The translations under genes were made by a program, and so were the position numbers. The notes under the pieces were generated by a model. It was given only the letters and a program-made list of their open reading frames with translations. It made no database searches and was not told the DNA's origin. A DNA stretch of 64,000 bases from Glebionis coronaria (taxonomy: Eukaryota; Streptophyta; Magnoliopsida; Asterales; Asteraceae), in contig CM046875.1 of NCBI GenBank assembly GCA_025667525.1, forward strand, positions 434,570,617 through 434,634,616, read 5' to 3'. This document shows positions 24,080 to 36,700 of the stretch, one piece after another. The number at the start of each line of letters is the position of its first letter. Within the stretch, counting starts at the first letter, position 1.

Positions 24080-27000
24080 TGATAGTTGTAAAATCACACT
24101 TGTTTAGGAAAACAAGGTAAAAGCGGTAAGTATTAAGTGTACGTTTAGGAAAACGTAAACACTTATGACCCTTATGGGGATCGTTCACTCGAGGAGGCAC
24201 GTGCGTTGTGTAATGAATGATTGATTAATGTTTTTGATTATTAACAAGAAGAAAAGAGAAGATGACGAAGACGAAAAAAAAAAAAAATTTAACAAAAACA
24301 CTACTAGAAAGTTAAGACGTAGAATCGTAAAAACGACAAAAATTAAAATTTTAACCTCAAAATTCCTAAAAATTACTAAAAATCTACTATAAAATTCTAA
24401 GAGTTTACAAAAAATCAAAACTTGCTAATACCTTTTAATTAATTAAGTAATGACTTTTTAATGCTAATTAAAGCCCTAAAAATCACTTTTAAATATTAAA
24501 AAGCCCTAAACAAGATTTAATAGTTTGTAAACCTCAAAAATGACCTAATTAAGCTAAAAACTATTTTTAAAAATTTTAAAACCAAATTAAACTATTTTTA
24601 AACTCCTAAAATCTATTAAAATCTATTAAATTTTAAATTAATTCTAGAAAATAAATGAGAGGCCTAAAAATTAATTGGAAAGTTACAAAGTTCCTAATTT
24701 AATGTCCTTAACCTAGAAAAAATGAAAAAAAGTAGAAAAAATAAACTTCGAATTTTTCTTAATAAAATAATATTAAAATATTATAAAAAATAAAAAGTTT
24801 AAAAATAAATTCTAAAAAATTATCAAAAATCCTAAATATTCTAACTAAGACAAAAATGTAAATTAAAGCTCCTAAAACCTTTTAATTAGTTTTATATTAA
24901 TTTTTAAAGTTGTCTAAAAACCCTAAAATTAAATAAAATTAAAAATAAGACTTTTTGAAAACTTGTTGATATGTAAACCTCAAAAATATAAATTAAAACC
25001 TAAAAACTATTTTTCTGGATTTTTAAAATAACTTTTACTATTTTTAATGGACTTTCTAAAATTAAATCTAAGAATAATCCTAATAAATAATTAAATAAAG
25101 GGAAAAATAATATTTTTAAACAAAAAAGTTTGAAAACTAAATAAGATTCTAGGAAAACTAAAAGGAAGCAAAAACGCTTATCCAATAAGCCAGAATAAGC
25201 TTAAATGGTCGCGGCTTATTTATATAAGCACACAACAAAAAGGGGTTAAGTAAATAATGAAATGAAACTCTAACGTAAAAAGCTATCTAGATCACTGGTA
25301 AACACGTATACTCCCCCAACGAGGGGTCCCGTGTTCGAGTCCAGGCGGGGTATGCTTTTTACAAAACTTTTTTTTTTTTTTTTTTTTTACTTTTTAAACT
25401 CAAACCAGTAACTAATACTTACTTAGAACACAAACCAAATCCAAGTTATTCAAAGATTAAGCCAAATTATGAGCAAAAACGTGCCCAGGTACTCTTATGT
25501 TTCTGATGAACACAATGAGTATGTATTCACTTGTGAATACAAACAAAGAGGAGCTTGGTTTGTGGATTTGTGGGTGTTTTGTATGGAACAAAGGGCACCC
25601 TTGTACTCTTTGGAGTACAAGGAGTCAGATAAAACACAAAGAAACACAAGTTCAAACCAAAAATCAAGCACAAATAAGACAAATAGTTACTGATTAAGGA
25701 CTTATGCAGGTCTGAGAGTTCTACTGATGCACTTGACACACAAATGAAATTCTAGGTCAAACTACTTGCACACATCCAAACCAAATAGCACACAATCAGT
25801 TCACAAACCTACTAGAGCCTATAATCCAACAACTTAACAAATTTGGTTGGTAAAAATCATACAATGGCATGAACAAATGCAGTTTCTGATTTTTGGCAAT
25901 AATACCCACTTTTTAGCATACAAACTTGTTTAAGACTTCACAAAACTGAAAACCAATCTCACAAACAACTTAATGCTACCCTAAGGAGTGAATCTAGCAA
26001 GTTTTAAACACAAAGTTCTTTTAAAATTCTCAGCTAGCATGCAGACCCAAACACCCCTTAAGTTTCTGAAATTCAAATTCAACACACCAAATAATTTCAA
26101 AACACACTCAAACTGATTCCAAACTAACTAGATATGCATATTATACCAAAATGAGCAAAATTAAACAGATAAATAAGCACATAAACACCTTACATGCAAT
26201 TTCCACAAAAATCACATAAATGACCAAAAACTGAAAAACCAAAGAAAAAAAGGATTCTACCTTGAGGGACTTACATCCAAGTCCCTCAGTGACTGATGTC
26301 ACCTCCTATAGACCCGGGTCTATGCAGATCCTTGGTCAAACAATAATCAACAAACCTGCTAAGATTAAAATAAAAGAGACACAAGCAATAATATGCTAAA
26401 TCTGATTTTCTTTAAACCTCTCTTAAAAACTTTTCCAAGAAACTTGAAACCCTTAACAAGTTTTAAAACAAGTTCAATATTTCAGAAACTCAAGAATTTT
26501 TGGTCCACTTCCACTTCTCAAAAATTCAATAACTTTCTGAAAAATCTCAAACCTTTTCAAAACCAATTTTGAAAATCTTAAACACACAATTTGTTACACA
26601 AATGATAATGGAACTCAGTTCTTAGCTTTCAATCACACTCACACAACTTTTAACACTGATAAAAAGGAATTACACTTGTTTTAAACACAAACACCAAACT
26701 TTTATAATATTAAAAAGGAATTACAATGGAGAAAGCTAAAAACTGGAACAAAGTGAATGAACATGCCTCATTCTCCTTTTATACTACACTAGGACTATTC
26801 TAGAATACTGGAATAAAATATTTAAAATGTGTAAACCCTAGCTGCTAAAATGCCAAAAAGGCCCTTGGACGAACTTGGTCAAGTATCTCCCATGTGATGC
26901 CAGTTGGTGTTGGTGATGTTTGAATGCATCCTAGTCGTCCATTTGAGCTTGGGGACCAAGGGGAGTATCTGGATGGTTGGTTTGGTCGGGTTATAGGGTT

Positions 27001-27897
27001 TGGGGAAAGAGACGTGTGCAGGGGAGGGGTCCACAACCACATGGGGTTGTCTAGGGTCACGGTTTTGGTGTGGGATGGGGTGAGGATGACCTCAATTAAG
27101 GATCTGGAGTGATTGGGGTAAAAACCCCTTGTTTTGCTCTTGATTGGACCTGGTGATTAATTAGGGTTCTTGGTGGATTAGGGTGGGATTAATCCAGATT
27201 TGGGGGTAATTGTTTTTAAATTATTGTTTTGGTGGGAAAGGGGTTAAGGTTGACTGGGGGTTTGACTGGATTTAATAAATTAATCCGGGTTGGGTTTGGG
27301 TATTGGACTGGGTAGGGTCGGGTTATATGGGTTATTGGGTGGGTACTGATGAGGTGGCAGGTTCTGGTTGGGTGGGAAAGTTTGGTAGGTTGGCAGACTT
27401 GGCCCCCAGGCTTTTCACTCTTCTTCACTTTGTAATTAATTCCATCAGCGCCTATATTACACTAGACAACTTTTGGAAAGTTGTCAAATATGGCACAATC
27501 ACTTCCAAAACTTTATCCAAGGGTCTTTAATGTATATATTAGATTCTTCAAGGCTGATCTTGTAAAATCTTCAAACAATAAGGACCATACTTGTACAATT
27601 GACATTTGGAGGGTCAATTGTGACAAGTTCTTCAAAGTTGAGGGGCCATTCTTGCCAACTCTTCAAACTTCAAGGGTCTTTTTGCAAAATTAAAAACTTG
27701 GGCCCGGTTCATTGTGCGACTTCGTTTCCCGTGTTCGTTTTTGAATGATTCTTGTGATCTTTTGCCATTTCCTCAATATCCGTACCTAAAAATACACAAG
27801 TAACAAACACGAGCATATATTTGGTATATTTGATGATATTTGATGCATTTTAAGGCCGTTTTGGACGATGAGACCATGTATAAAAGCAGTCTCATCA
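24080..27897 (-). repeat. 3' LTR of the gag-protease element
   Basis: Near-identical to 33791-37600. A TATA box (TATAAAAGG on the minus strand) lies at 26783-26775. It includes a tRNA-like SINE insert at about 25275-25388. Otherwise non-coding; small frames on both strands recur in both LTRs only because the LTRs are copies. Confidence 0.95.
25275..25388 (+). repeat. tRNA-like SINE or tRNA-derived insert within LTR (left copy)
   Basis: A-box-like TAGATCACTGG (25288-25298) and a perfect B box GTTCGAGTCC (25333-25342), 34 bases apart as in RNA polymerase III type-2 promoters. A CCCC/GGGG hairpin lies between them and a 21-T run follows at 25368-25388. The body is bracketed by the inverted 9-mers GTAAAAAGC and GCTTTTTAC (25275-25283, 25354-25362). 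No clear flanking direct repeat was found, and a full cloverleaf does not form well. Confidence 0.6.
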
Positions 27898-30075
27898 CTC
27901 CCCCATACTAAACCATTGCCGTGCCCTCACGCAATGCTAGAATAAAGTTTCAAAGCATCTCCAAAATTTATTTTTATTCACTTTATTGAAATGATAAACT
28001 AGCTACACTACTACTATTGCTACTACTTGCGTTTTAGACATAATGTATGATTTTCATCGCAAAATGGGACGTTTAGGTTCATAGAATAAGAACACGTGAA
28101 TGCTTCGTTAGAAATAATTTCATCGTCCTCGATTTTCACCATAATTCCATGCCAAGCGTGCAACGAGATCATTGTCATTATAAGTTAGTAATGCTAACAC
28201 TACTCATATGCCCTAATCACGTACTTATTCTCCCATTATTCCTAAGTTGTATCTCTTATATTTTATGATGTCTTGAATGTTTCACGAGGATACATTGTTG
28301 ACTTATGCGATAATAGAGATTTAGGTCTAAAAATAGAGTCCTAACGGTGTAACTAAGACCATCAAATCAATAACCCCTCCTAATAGACAACGATGTTAAA
28401 AAATTAAGTTGACAAGAAGAATCGATAAACACGGTTTTATATCGGTTTTGAACATGAGACTTATTACCAAGACTTTTATACGCCCCCTAACGGAAGGGCC
28501 TTATTATCTTTGGTTTACCTCCATCTTTTATTCAACTTCGCCATGAAGCTTTTATTATGACTTCGGTCTTGCCTTGCCTTTTATTATCCGCCTCATCGGT
28601 GGTTTTATTAGCCAAAGACGTATATCCTCACGCTAGAGCGAATTTTGGATCTTTAAAGCTTCGAAGATTAAGGCTTGATTCACTTTCAATTTTTGCATAG
28701 ATTTTAGGCCTTGTGGGGCTTCAAATTGTTTGCTTGATTTAGGTGAGCACTTGAAATCTTATTATTGGGTGAAGCTTTCGATTATTCGGGTGCCAATACT
28801 TCAAAACCGTGACGCTGGCGATACCTTAATGTCTTCCCAATTTAATTACACGGAAGCTACTAGAAAAGACTAGAAACCCAACAATCCTAACTAAACCGCT
28901 AAATCAATATTTATTAAGCAAAAAATATTTACATGCGAAGGGAGAATAAGCAAATAACGAGAACACATGAGTTTTTGAAAGAATACGAGTACTCTACGTT
29001 TAGCATAGTAACTTATAATTAACTCTATCATTTCTCGTCCTCATTTAAGAGACTTAGCCTAATGTATAGTTAAGGAATCAAAGCTAAGTGCTCAACACGC
29101 ACGGTCGAGTCAAAAATTACTCTTATTCTCGCCATCGGAAAACCTACATTCGTGTCTTCAACACTTATAAAACATGAGAAAAATTTTAAAATTTGGCCAT
29201 TTTTAGCCTTATTTAGCAACAAAACGATAACAAAAAGATAAACTTTGGAAAGTGTGAAGGTTTGGCAAGGCAAGTATCTATTCACCCCCCCATACTAAAG
29301 TTAAACATTGTCCTCAATGTTTCGAGTCTAGGGGTGCAAACACCCCCATACTAGAGACGTAGTCGAATGCCTAATCTAGCATGGAAAGGGTGTAACCATT
29401 AAATTTAAAGCCGTTTATGAAGTGTGCTATAAACCTAAGGTTAGAACGTAAAAGGATATATCATATGGATATTGGGAAAGGCCTCCAAAGCAAATGATCG
29501 AGTGCTCCCATAAAACGAACACGAGAGGCTCCAATCGTGAAGATCATGATCTAAAAACCACAATTCACAAACAACCACGAAACAAAGGTTGGAAGGGCAC
29601 AAATCCCCTCACATTAAACTAATTAGAAAGCAATAATATGTACCATGGATAAGCATGGGTCTCCCCCACGAGGCACCTTGTTTTTGATAACCGAGTCAAA
29701 AGCTCGACTCAAATCCCCATAAATGTGATCATTTAGGGATAATCATGGTATGGTTAATTTTTGGTGGGGCTTACATGATAAACAAGGCCCAAAAGCACGT
29801 GGAGTATTTTAAAAACCCGATAAATGTATACCGGGGTCAAAGATAGCGTCCTCGTTTTCGGATGAAAGACGAAACAACGCCACTCCAACACAAACCCCAA
29901 TAGGGTAGAAGAAAATAGGAGAGAAGAAATAGAAGGGTGGGACAATGGGTAAGTCAAAACATTGAGCTACTCGAGGTAGACTCGCACCAATCAAATGAAA
30001 AGATTTTCCATTTATTGCATCGGTGGAAGACCGAGATTTCCCTATATAAGCAATTCCATGATCAAATATCTCGTC
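27898..30075 (-). other. Non-coding 3' region of the gag-protease element
   Basis: No supported gene. On the minus strand it has the Athila-style 3' sequence with ATTGAGGACAATGTTTAAC beside TTAGTATGGGGGGG (complement of about 29283-29318). A terminal purine tract TATGGGGGAG (complement of 27898-27907) abuts the LTR. Pol, which would normally precede this region, is missing. Confidence 0.75.
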
Positions 30076-31725
30076 CTAGGTGGAGAAAGGGGGGGGAACA
30101 TAAGGGGCTTCCCCCACACTAAGTCCACACAAAGCATCGTCAAAAGGAGAAGACGAGCTTGTAGTACTCAGTACACGCGGTGATGACGGAGTTAGAATTG
30201 TAGAAAAATCTCTTAAATTAAATTCAAAATCTTTTCCTTTTTCATCTTTTACATTCTCCTTGTGAAAAACCGATTTAATTATGTCAAAAATATTTGGTGT
30301 ATCTAAAGCAATGTTAGTCACACTAAAAATTCTCACATTTTGAAATCTTTTTGGTTTAGGTGGTAAGTTTTCAAAACGTTTGTCAACAAAGAAAACCTCC
30401 CCATCGGGATCAACGTATTCATCATCCGAAGAATCACTCGAGATTGGAAACATAGGCCTAACACTCTTAACCTCCACCGGCGGAGGGGACGGAACTTCAT
30501 TTTTCTCAACTCCTAAAACTCTATTTGAAATCTTTTTGCAAATGTTTTTGATGGGATTGACATTGTACAAAGATGTGATAGAATACACATGAGAAAGAGT
30601 GGAGTTTTGGGTTGCATTAATGACGAGTTCTTCCTCATTGAAACGAAGAGTGATTTTTCTTGCATGCACATCGATAAGTGCTCTCGAGGTATCCAAAAAA
30701 GATCGACCTAAAATTAACGGAACTTTAGGATCGATGGGAATGTCAACAACAATAAAGTCTACAGGATAGTAGAACTTTACAACTTTCACAAAGACATCCT
30801 CGGCAACTCCACTAGCTAGAATCGTAGAATGATCGGCCATTTCGATTGACATTCTTGAAGGAGTGAGATTTGGAAGATTGAGCGATTTAAAAATCTCAAG
30901 AGGCATCAAATTAATACTAGCACCAAGATCGGCCAAGGCGTAGCATTCTTCCATGTCTTGGATAGCACATGGGATTAAAAACTTTCCAGGATCACCGACT
31001 TTCTGAGGTATGCGGCTTAGAAAAACCGAAGAACAACTAGACGATTTTTGCAATTTCTCTTTGTTATTCAACATACTTTTGAAGTTCGCAGCAAATCGAG
31101 GCATCATGACTAAGGCGTCGGCAAAACTTATATTAAAATGCAAGTCACGAAACATTTTCATGAAAAGTTCAAATTGATAATTATTTCGTTCTTGTGCCTT
31201 TTCCTTGTCTCGTCTTGATGGGTAGGGTAAAGGTGGTGTGGGTTGGGGCAAAATAGGCATAGGCATCGGCCTTGGAATCTCGGGTTCCATGATTGGTGTA
31301 GGTTCAACCGTAGGTGTGGTTTGAGCGGTACTTCGTGGGCTTGTAATGTGCTCCTTTTCAACCACAACCTCGGGTTCTTTCTCTTTTTCCTTCTCCATAG
31401 AAGTACTTGGACGAGAAATGGGTTCTTTGAAAGTCTTACCACTACGAGTAGTAATAACCTTCAATTCTCCTTTCGGGTTCACGATGGTATCACTAGGAAG
31501 ACCACCCGAAGAAGAGGGCTTACACATGATAGCTTCAAACATTTTAGCCATACGGTCTTCAAACTTAGATTGCCTAGCATCCGCTTTTAATAACTCTTGC
31601 TTAATCTCATGTTGACCTTGCTCCATTTTTTGTTGATTTTGTTGGAGTCGTGTGACATTTCCTTCCATTTTATTAGCATGAGTTTTAAGTTCGTTAGCAA
31701 GTTCGTTTTTAGCTCGTTTTTCAAC
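30076..31725 (-). CDS. Athila-type gag C-terminus and aspartic protease, no RT
   Basis: Open from about 31725, with a first ATG at 31668. It begins with a coiled-coil/gag-tail segment and an ITTRSGK motif. The retropepsin domain follows with active-site DLGASINLMP (about 30910-30940) and the flap/second strand PLILGRSFLD near 30690. A C-terminal acidic and Pro-rich extension of about 200 residues ends cleanly at a stop (PYVPPPFST). It lies in the -1 frame relative to gag and overlaps it by about 140 nt. A 1-nt indel or programmed frameshifting would both explain this. Athila pol normally continues into RT; here it stops. Confidence 0.82.
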   Translation of the reverse strand, partial: VEKRAKNELANELKTHANKMEGNVTRLQQNQQKMEQGQHEIKQELLKADARQSKFEDRMAKMFEAIMCKPSSSGGLPSDTIVNPKGELKVITTRSGKTFKEPISRPSTSMEKEKEKEPEVVVEKEHITSPRSTAQTTPTVEPTPIMEPEIPRPMPMPILPQPTPPLPYPSRRDKEKAQERNNYQFELFMKMFRDLHFNISFADALVMMPRFAANFKSMLNNKEKLQKSSSCSSVFLSRIPQKVGDPGKFLIPCAIQDMEECYALADLGASINLMPLEIFKSLNLPNLTPSRMSIEMADHSTILASGVAEDVFVKVVKFYYPVDFIVVDIPIDPKVPLILGRSFLDTSRALIDVHARKITLRFNEEELVINATQNSTLSHVYSITSLYNVNPIKNICKKISNRVLGVEKNEVPSPPPVEVKSVRPMFPISSDSSDDEYVDPDGEVFFVDKRFENLPPKPKRFQNVRIFSVTNIALDTPNIFDIIKSVFHKENVKDEKGKDFEFNLRDFSTILTPSSPRVLSTTSSSSPFDDALCGLSVGEAPYVPPPFST

Positions 31726-33038
31726 TCAGATCTTAAGCTAACCATTTCACGTTGCATATTGTCAAACTTAGCATCATTAGCCTTGGCATAATTCAAAAAT
31801 TCTCCTTGAAGATTTTTGGTGTGATCGTTTTGAAAACCTTGGGCATTGTTTTGAAAATCACGGTTTTGGTTTTGGTTTGAAATTTGCCCATTTCCACTTT
31901 GGTAATTACCTTTGTTATAATTCCTTTGATTTCCTTGGTAATTTCCACCTTGGTTGTTGTTGCGATAATTATTAGCATTTTGATTTGGTGGAGCTTGATT
32001 TGAACGAGAACCTTGACCGATTTGGTTATAAGTTCCCGTGGCTACAAAAGCATTCGAAGTGTTACCATCCGCGGTAATGCACTCGGAAAGATCATGAGCT
32101 CCCCCACACGACAAACAACTCTTAGAAACCGCTTTAACCGAAGCGGAATTGGAAACTTCTTGAGCCTTCCAATGGGACATAAGGGTCGAAAATCTATCGA
32201 AAAACCAATTTTCCTCATTAGCCTCATCTTGCAAAGCATTGATACTACGAGACGATGATGAGCCCATTTTGGCAACACTCGGTGTGTGACGAGGGCTATA
32301 AACCTTAGACCTATTCTCAATTATGACCAAAGCTTCTTCAACCGTTTTACACAAAAAATTACCACCCGCGGCGGCATTTAAATAATCTCTTTCATGATCA
32401 TTAAGTCCATTGTAAAACGTGTCGATTTGGTGTAAGTCGGAAAAACCGTGATGAGGACATTCATGTAACATCTCCTTAAACCTATTCCAAGCCGTAGAAA
32501 AACTTTCATTTGATTCTTGTGAAAATTTAGAAATCTCATTTTTCAAATGCGTAGTCTTAGAGGGCGGAAAAAATTGGTTCACAAATTTTGAAACGAGATC
32601 CTTCCACGTCAATATAGAATTGGGTGGCTCTTTCTCTAACCAAATTTTAGCGGGCCCCGCTAAGGAATACGGAAAAAGAATCATCTTAATCGAGTCATTC
32701 GAGACATCCTTAAATTTGCACGTGGCGGTAAGACGATTAAATTGGCGGATATGGTTGTGAGGATTGTCCTTCTCATCACCACGGAATTTGTTGTTTTGGA
32801 TCATCGACAACAAACCCGTGTTCACCTCAAAATTCTCCGCAAGGATTGCGGGAATCACAATAGCTTCTCCATAACCCTCGGTGGGTGCTTGAAGTAACTC
32901 CATCATAGTTCGATTCGCCATGGTAGGTGCTTCTCGTACAATGGGTTCGTCAATAGGAGACTCCTCACTAGAATGAGTTGGAGTGGGAGTTTTGTTCTTT
33001 CGTCTACGTGCACGTTTTGCTTGATTACGAGTGAGCAT
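31587..33038 (-). CDS. Athila-type gag of the gag-protease element
   Basis: Start chosen at ATG 33038 (MLTRNQAKRARRR); the frame is open upstream but without another ATG. The basic N-terminus is followed by the Retrotrans_gag domain (about residues 70-230: NPHNHIRQF, PYSLAGPAKIWLEKE, FYNGLNDHERDYLNAAAGG). A CX2CX3HX4C knuckle (SCLSCGGAHDLSEC) lies near 32130-32090, followed by an Asn/Gln/Gly-rich low-complexity tail and a coiled coil. It would form the particle. Long and uninterrupted, consistent with selection or recent arrival. Confidence 0.87.
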   Translation of the reverse strand: MLTRNQAKRARRRKNKTPTPTHSSEESPIDEPIVREAPTMANRTMMELLQAPTEGYGEAIVIPAILAENFEVNTGLLSMIQNNKFRGDEKDNPHNHIRQFNRLTATCKFKDVSNDSIKMILFPYSLAGPAKIWLEKEPPNSILTWKDLVSKFVNQFFPPSKTTHLKNEISKFSQESNESFSTAWNRFKEMLHECPHHGFSDLHQIDTFYNGLNDHERDYLNAAAGGNFLCKTVEEALVIIENRSKVYSPRHTPSVAKMGSSSSRSINALQDEANEENWFFDRFSTLMSHWKAQEVSNSASVKAVSKSCLSCGGAHDLSECITADGNTSNAFVATGTYNQIGQGSRSNQAPPNQNANNYRNNNQGGNYQGNQRNYNKGNYQSGNGQISNQNQNRDFQNNAQGFQNDHTKNLQGEFLNYAKANDAKFDNMQREMVSLRSELKNELKTNLLTNLKLMLIKWKEMSHDSNKINKKWSKVNMRLSKSY

Positions 33039-33790
33039 AAACGTCACGTACAACGAGGAGACGAGCAAAGAAGATTCTTTTTGGTATTTTGTGTTTTTCA
33101 ATTTTTTTGTGGTTTTTGATTGTATTTAACTTTTTTGGAAATTGGTGAAATGTATTAAGTAGACAAAAAGTCCACAAATCTCCTCCTCAATCAAATCTCT
33201 TGATTAAAAAGGCCTCAAGGAATGAAAACGATCACGTGGAGTGAACTCCTTCGATGACTTTAGAACGATGGTGGAACACCAAATCGTTCAAGAGGGTTTA
33301 ATCAATAGAAACCAAGAAAAATATATATGATATGTAGTAATACTTTGGGCGGCAAAACCCTCGATTCACTCTCAAAATCAAATACGCACAAGCAAGCGGA
33401 GGAAACGAGGCGGCGCGAAGCACTTAAGAGCCTTTTTCCTTTAGGTCGTGAAATACAACCGCCTTATACCCACCTTATAGTTTGTATTATCAAAATTAAG
33501 CTTCACGAAAGTATTTATCTATTTTTGCCTTTTTTTTCTTTGGTTTGAGATTCGAATACAATGATCGAGTGATGAAATCCCGAATCAAGGTTGTGATTTC
33601 TCACGTATTTGGAGTACTTGTGTATTTATTGTTCTACGTATACAATATAGTAATAATATTCACACAAAAACCGAAAAACGATAATACGTATTAGTAGAGT
33701 GCTACTAATACAATTACTATTATGGCTAATATAAAAACAACAATGGTTCAACCAAAACACAACACGCCTCCCCGGCAGCGGCGTCAAAAA
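33039..33790 (-). other. Leader of the gag-protease element with primer-binding site
   Basis: Non-coding leader between 5' LTR and gag. Immediately inside the LTR the minus strand reads TTTTTGACGCCGCTGCCGGGG (complement of about 33770-33790). It resembles the Athila primer site complementary to Asp-tRNA (TGGCGCCGTTGCCGGGG) with a few changes. No other feature is seen. Confidence 0.75.
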
Positions 33791-36700
33791 TGATAGTTGT
33801 AAAATCACACTTGTTTAGGAAAACAAGGTAAAAGCGGTAAGTATTAAGTGTACGTTTAGGAAAACGTAAACACTTATGAATCTTATGGGGATCGTTCTCT
33901 CGAGGAGGCACGTGCGTTGTGTAATGAATGATTGATTAATGTTTTTGATTATTAACAAGAAGAAAAGAGAAGATGACGAAGACGAAAAAAAAAAATAATT
34001 TAACAAAAACACTACTAGAAAGTTAAGACGTAGAATCGTAAAAACGACAAAAATTAAAATTTTAACCTCAAAATTCCTAAAAATTATTAAAAATCCACTA
34101 TAAAATTCTAAGAGTTTACAAAAAATCAAAACTTGCTAAAACCTTTTAATTAATTAAATAATGACTTTTTAATGCTAATTAAAGCCATAAAAATCACTTT
34201 TAAATATTAAAAAGCCCTAAACAAGATTTAATAGTTTGTAAACCTCAAAAATGACCTAATTAAGCTAAAAACTATTTTTAAAAATTTTAAAACCAAATTA
34301 AACTATTTTTAAACTCCTAAAATCTATTAAAATCTATTAAATTTTAAATTAATTCTAGAAAATAAATGACAGGCCTAAAAATTAATTGGAAAGTTACAAA
34401 GTTCCTAATTTAATGTCCTTAACCTAGAAAAAATGAAAAAAGTAGAAAAAATAAACTTTGAATTTTTCTTAATAAAATAATATTAAAATATTATAAAAAA
34501 TAAAAAGTTTAAAAATAAATTCTAAAAAATTATAAAAAATCCTAAATATTCTAACTAAGACAAAAATGTAAATTAAAGCTCCTAAAACCTTTTAATTAAT
34601 TTTATATTAATTTTTAAAGTTGTCTAAAAACCCTAAAATTAAATAAAATTAAAAATAAGTCTTTTTGAAAACTTGTTGATATGTAAACCTCAAAAATATA
34701 AATTAAAACCTAAAAACTATTTTTCTGGATTTTTAAAATAACTTTTACTATTTTTAATGGACTTTCTAAAATTAAATCTAAGAATAATCCTAATAAATAA
34801 TTAAATAAAGGGAAAAATAATATTTTTAAACAGAAAAGTCTGAAAACTAAATAAGATCCTAGGAAAACTAAAAGGAAGCAAAAACGCTTATCCAATAAGC
34901 CAGAATAAGCTTAAATGGTCGCGGCTTATTTATATAAGCACACAACAAAAAGGGGTTAAGTAAATAATGAAATGAAACTCTAACGTAAAAAGCTATCTAG
35001 ATCACTGGTAAACACGTATACTCCCCCAACGAGGGGTCCCGTGTTCGAGTCCAGGCGGGGTATGCTTTTTACAAAACTTTTTTTTTTTTTTACTTTTTAA
35101 ACTCAAACCAGTAACTAATACTTACTTAGAACACAAACCAAATCCAAGTTATTCAAAGATTAAGCCAAATTATGAGCAAAAACGTGCCCAGGTACTCTTA
35201 TGTTTCTGATGAACACAATGAGTATGTATTCACTTGTGAATACAAACCAAGAGGAGCTTGGTTTGTGGATTTGTGGGTGTTTTGTATGGAACAAAGGGCA
35301 CCCTTGTACTCTTTGGAGTACAAGGAGTCAGATAAAACACAAAGAAACACAAGTTCAAACCAAAAATCAAGCACAAATAAGCCAAATAGTTACTGATTAA
35401 GGACTTATGTAGGTCTGAGAGTTCTACTGATACACTTGACACACAAATGAAATTCTAGGTCAAACTACTTGCACATATCCAAACCAAATAGCATACAATC
35501 AGTTCACAAACCTACTAGAGCCTATAATCCAACAACTTAACAAATTTGGTTGGTAAAAATCATACAATGGCATGAACAAATGCAGCATCTGATTTTTGGC
35601 AATAATACCCACTTTTTAGCATACAAACTTGTTTAAGACTTCACAAAACTGAAAACCAATCTCACAAACAACTTAATGCTACCCTAAGGAGTGAATCTAG
35701 CAAGTTTTAAACACAAAGTTCTTTTAAAATTCTCAGCTAGCATGCAGACCCAAACACCCCTTAAGTTTCTGAAATTCAAATTCAACACACCAAATAATTT
35801 CAAAACACACTCAAACTGATTCCAAACTAACTAGATATGCATATTATACCAAAATGAGCAAAACAAAACAGATAAATAAGCACATAAACACCTTACATGC
35901 AATTTCCACAAAAATCACATAAATGACCAAAAACTAAAAAACCAAAGAAAAAAAGGATTCTACCTTGAGGGACTTACATCCAAGTCCCTCAGTGACTGAT
36001 GTCACCTCCTATAGACCCGGGTCTATGCAGATCCTTGGTCAAACAATAATCAACAAACCTGCTAAGATTAAAATAAAAGATACACAAGCAATAATATGCT
36101 AAATCTGATTTTCTTTAAACCTCTCTTAAAAACTTTTCCAAGAAACTTGAAACCCTTAACAAGTTTTAAAACAAGTTCAATATTTCAGAAACTCAAGAAT
36201 TTTTGGTCCACTTTCACTTCCCAAAAATTCAATAACTTTCTGAAAAATCTCAAACCTTTTCAAAACCAATTTTGAAAATCTTAAACACACAATTTGTTAC
36301 ACAAATGATAATGGAACTCAGTTCTTAGCTTTCAATCACACTCACACAACTTTTAACACTGATAAAAAGGAATTACACTTGTTTTAAACACAAACACCAA
36401 ACTTTTATAATATTAAAAAGGAATTACAATGGAGAAAGCTAAAAACTGGAACAAAGTGAATGAACATGCCTCATTCTCCTTTTATACTACACTAGGACTA
36501 TTCTAGAATACTGGAATAAAATATTTAAAATGTGTAAACCCTAGCTGCTAAAATGCCAAAAAGGCCCTTGGACAAACTTGGTCAAGTATCTCCCATGTGA
36601 TGCCAGTTGGTGTTGGTGATGTTTGAATGCATCCTAGTCGTCCATTTGAGCTTGGGGACCAAGGGGAGTATCTGGATGGTTGGTTTGGTCGGGTTATAGG

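Noticed and set aside
25288..25342. Functional tRNA gene
   Set aside because: B box is perfect and the A box close, but acceptor and T stems do not pair, so it is called a tRNA-like repeat.
25469..25739. Small frames repeated at 25469-25739 and 35172-35442
   Set aside because: They match only because they lie in the two LTRs of the same element, and both strands are open there.
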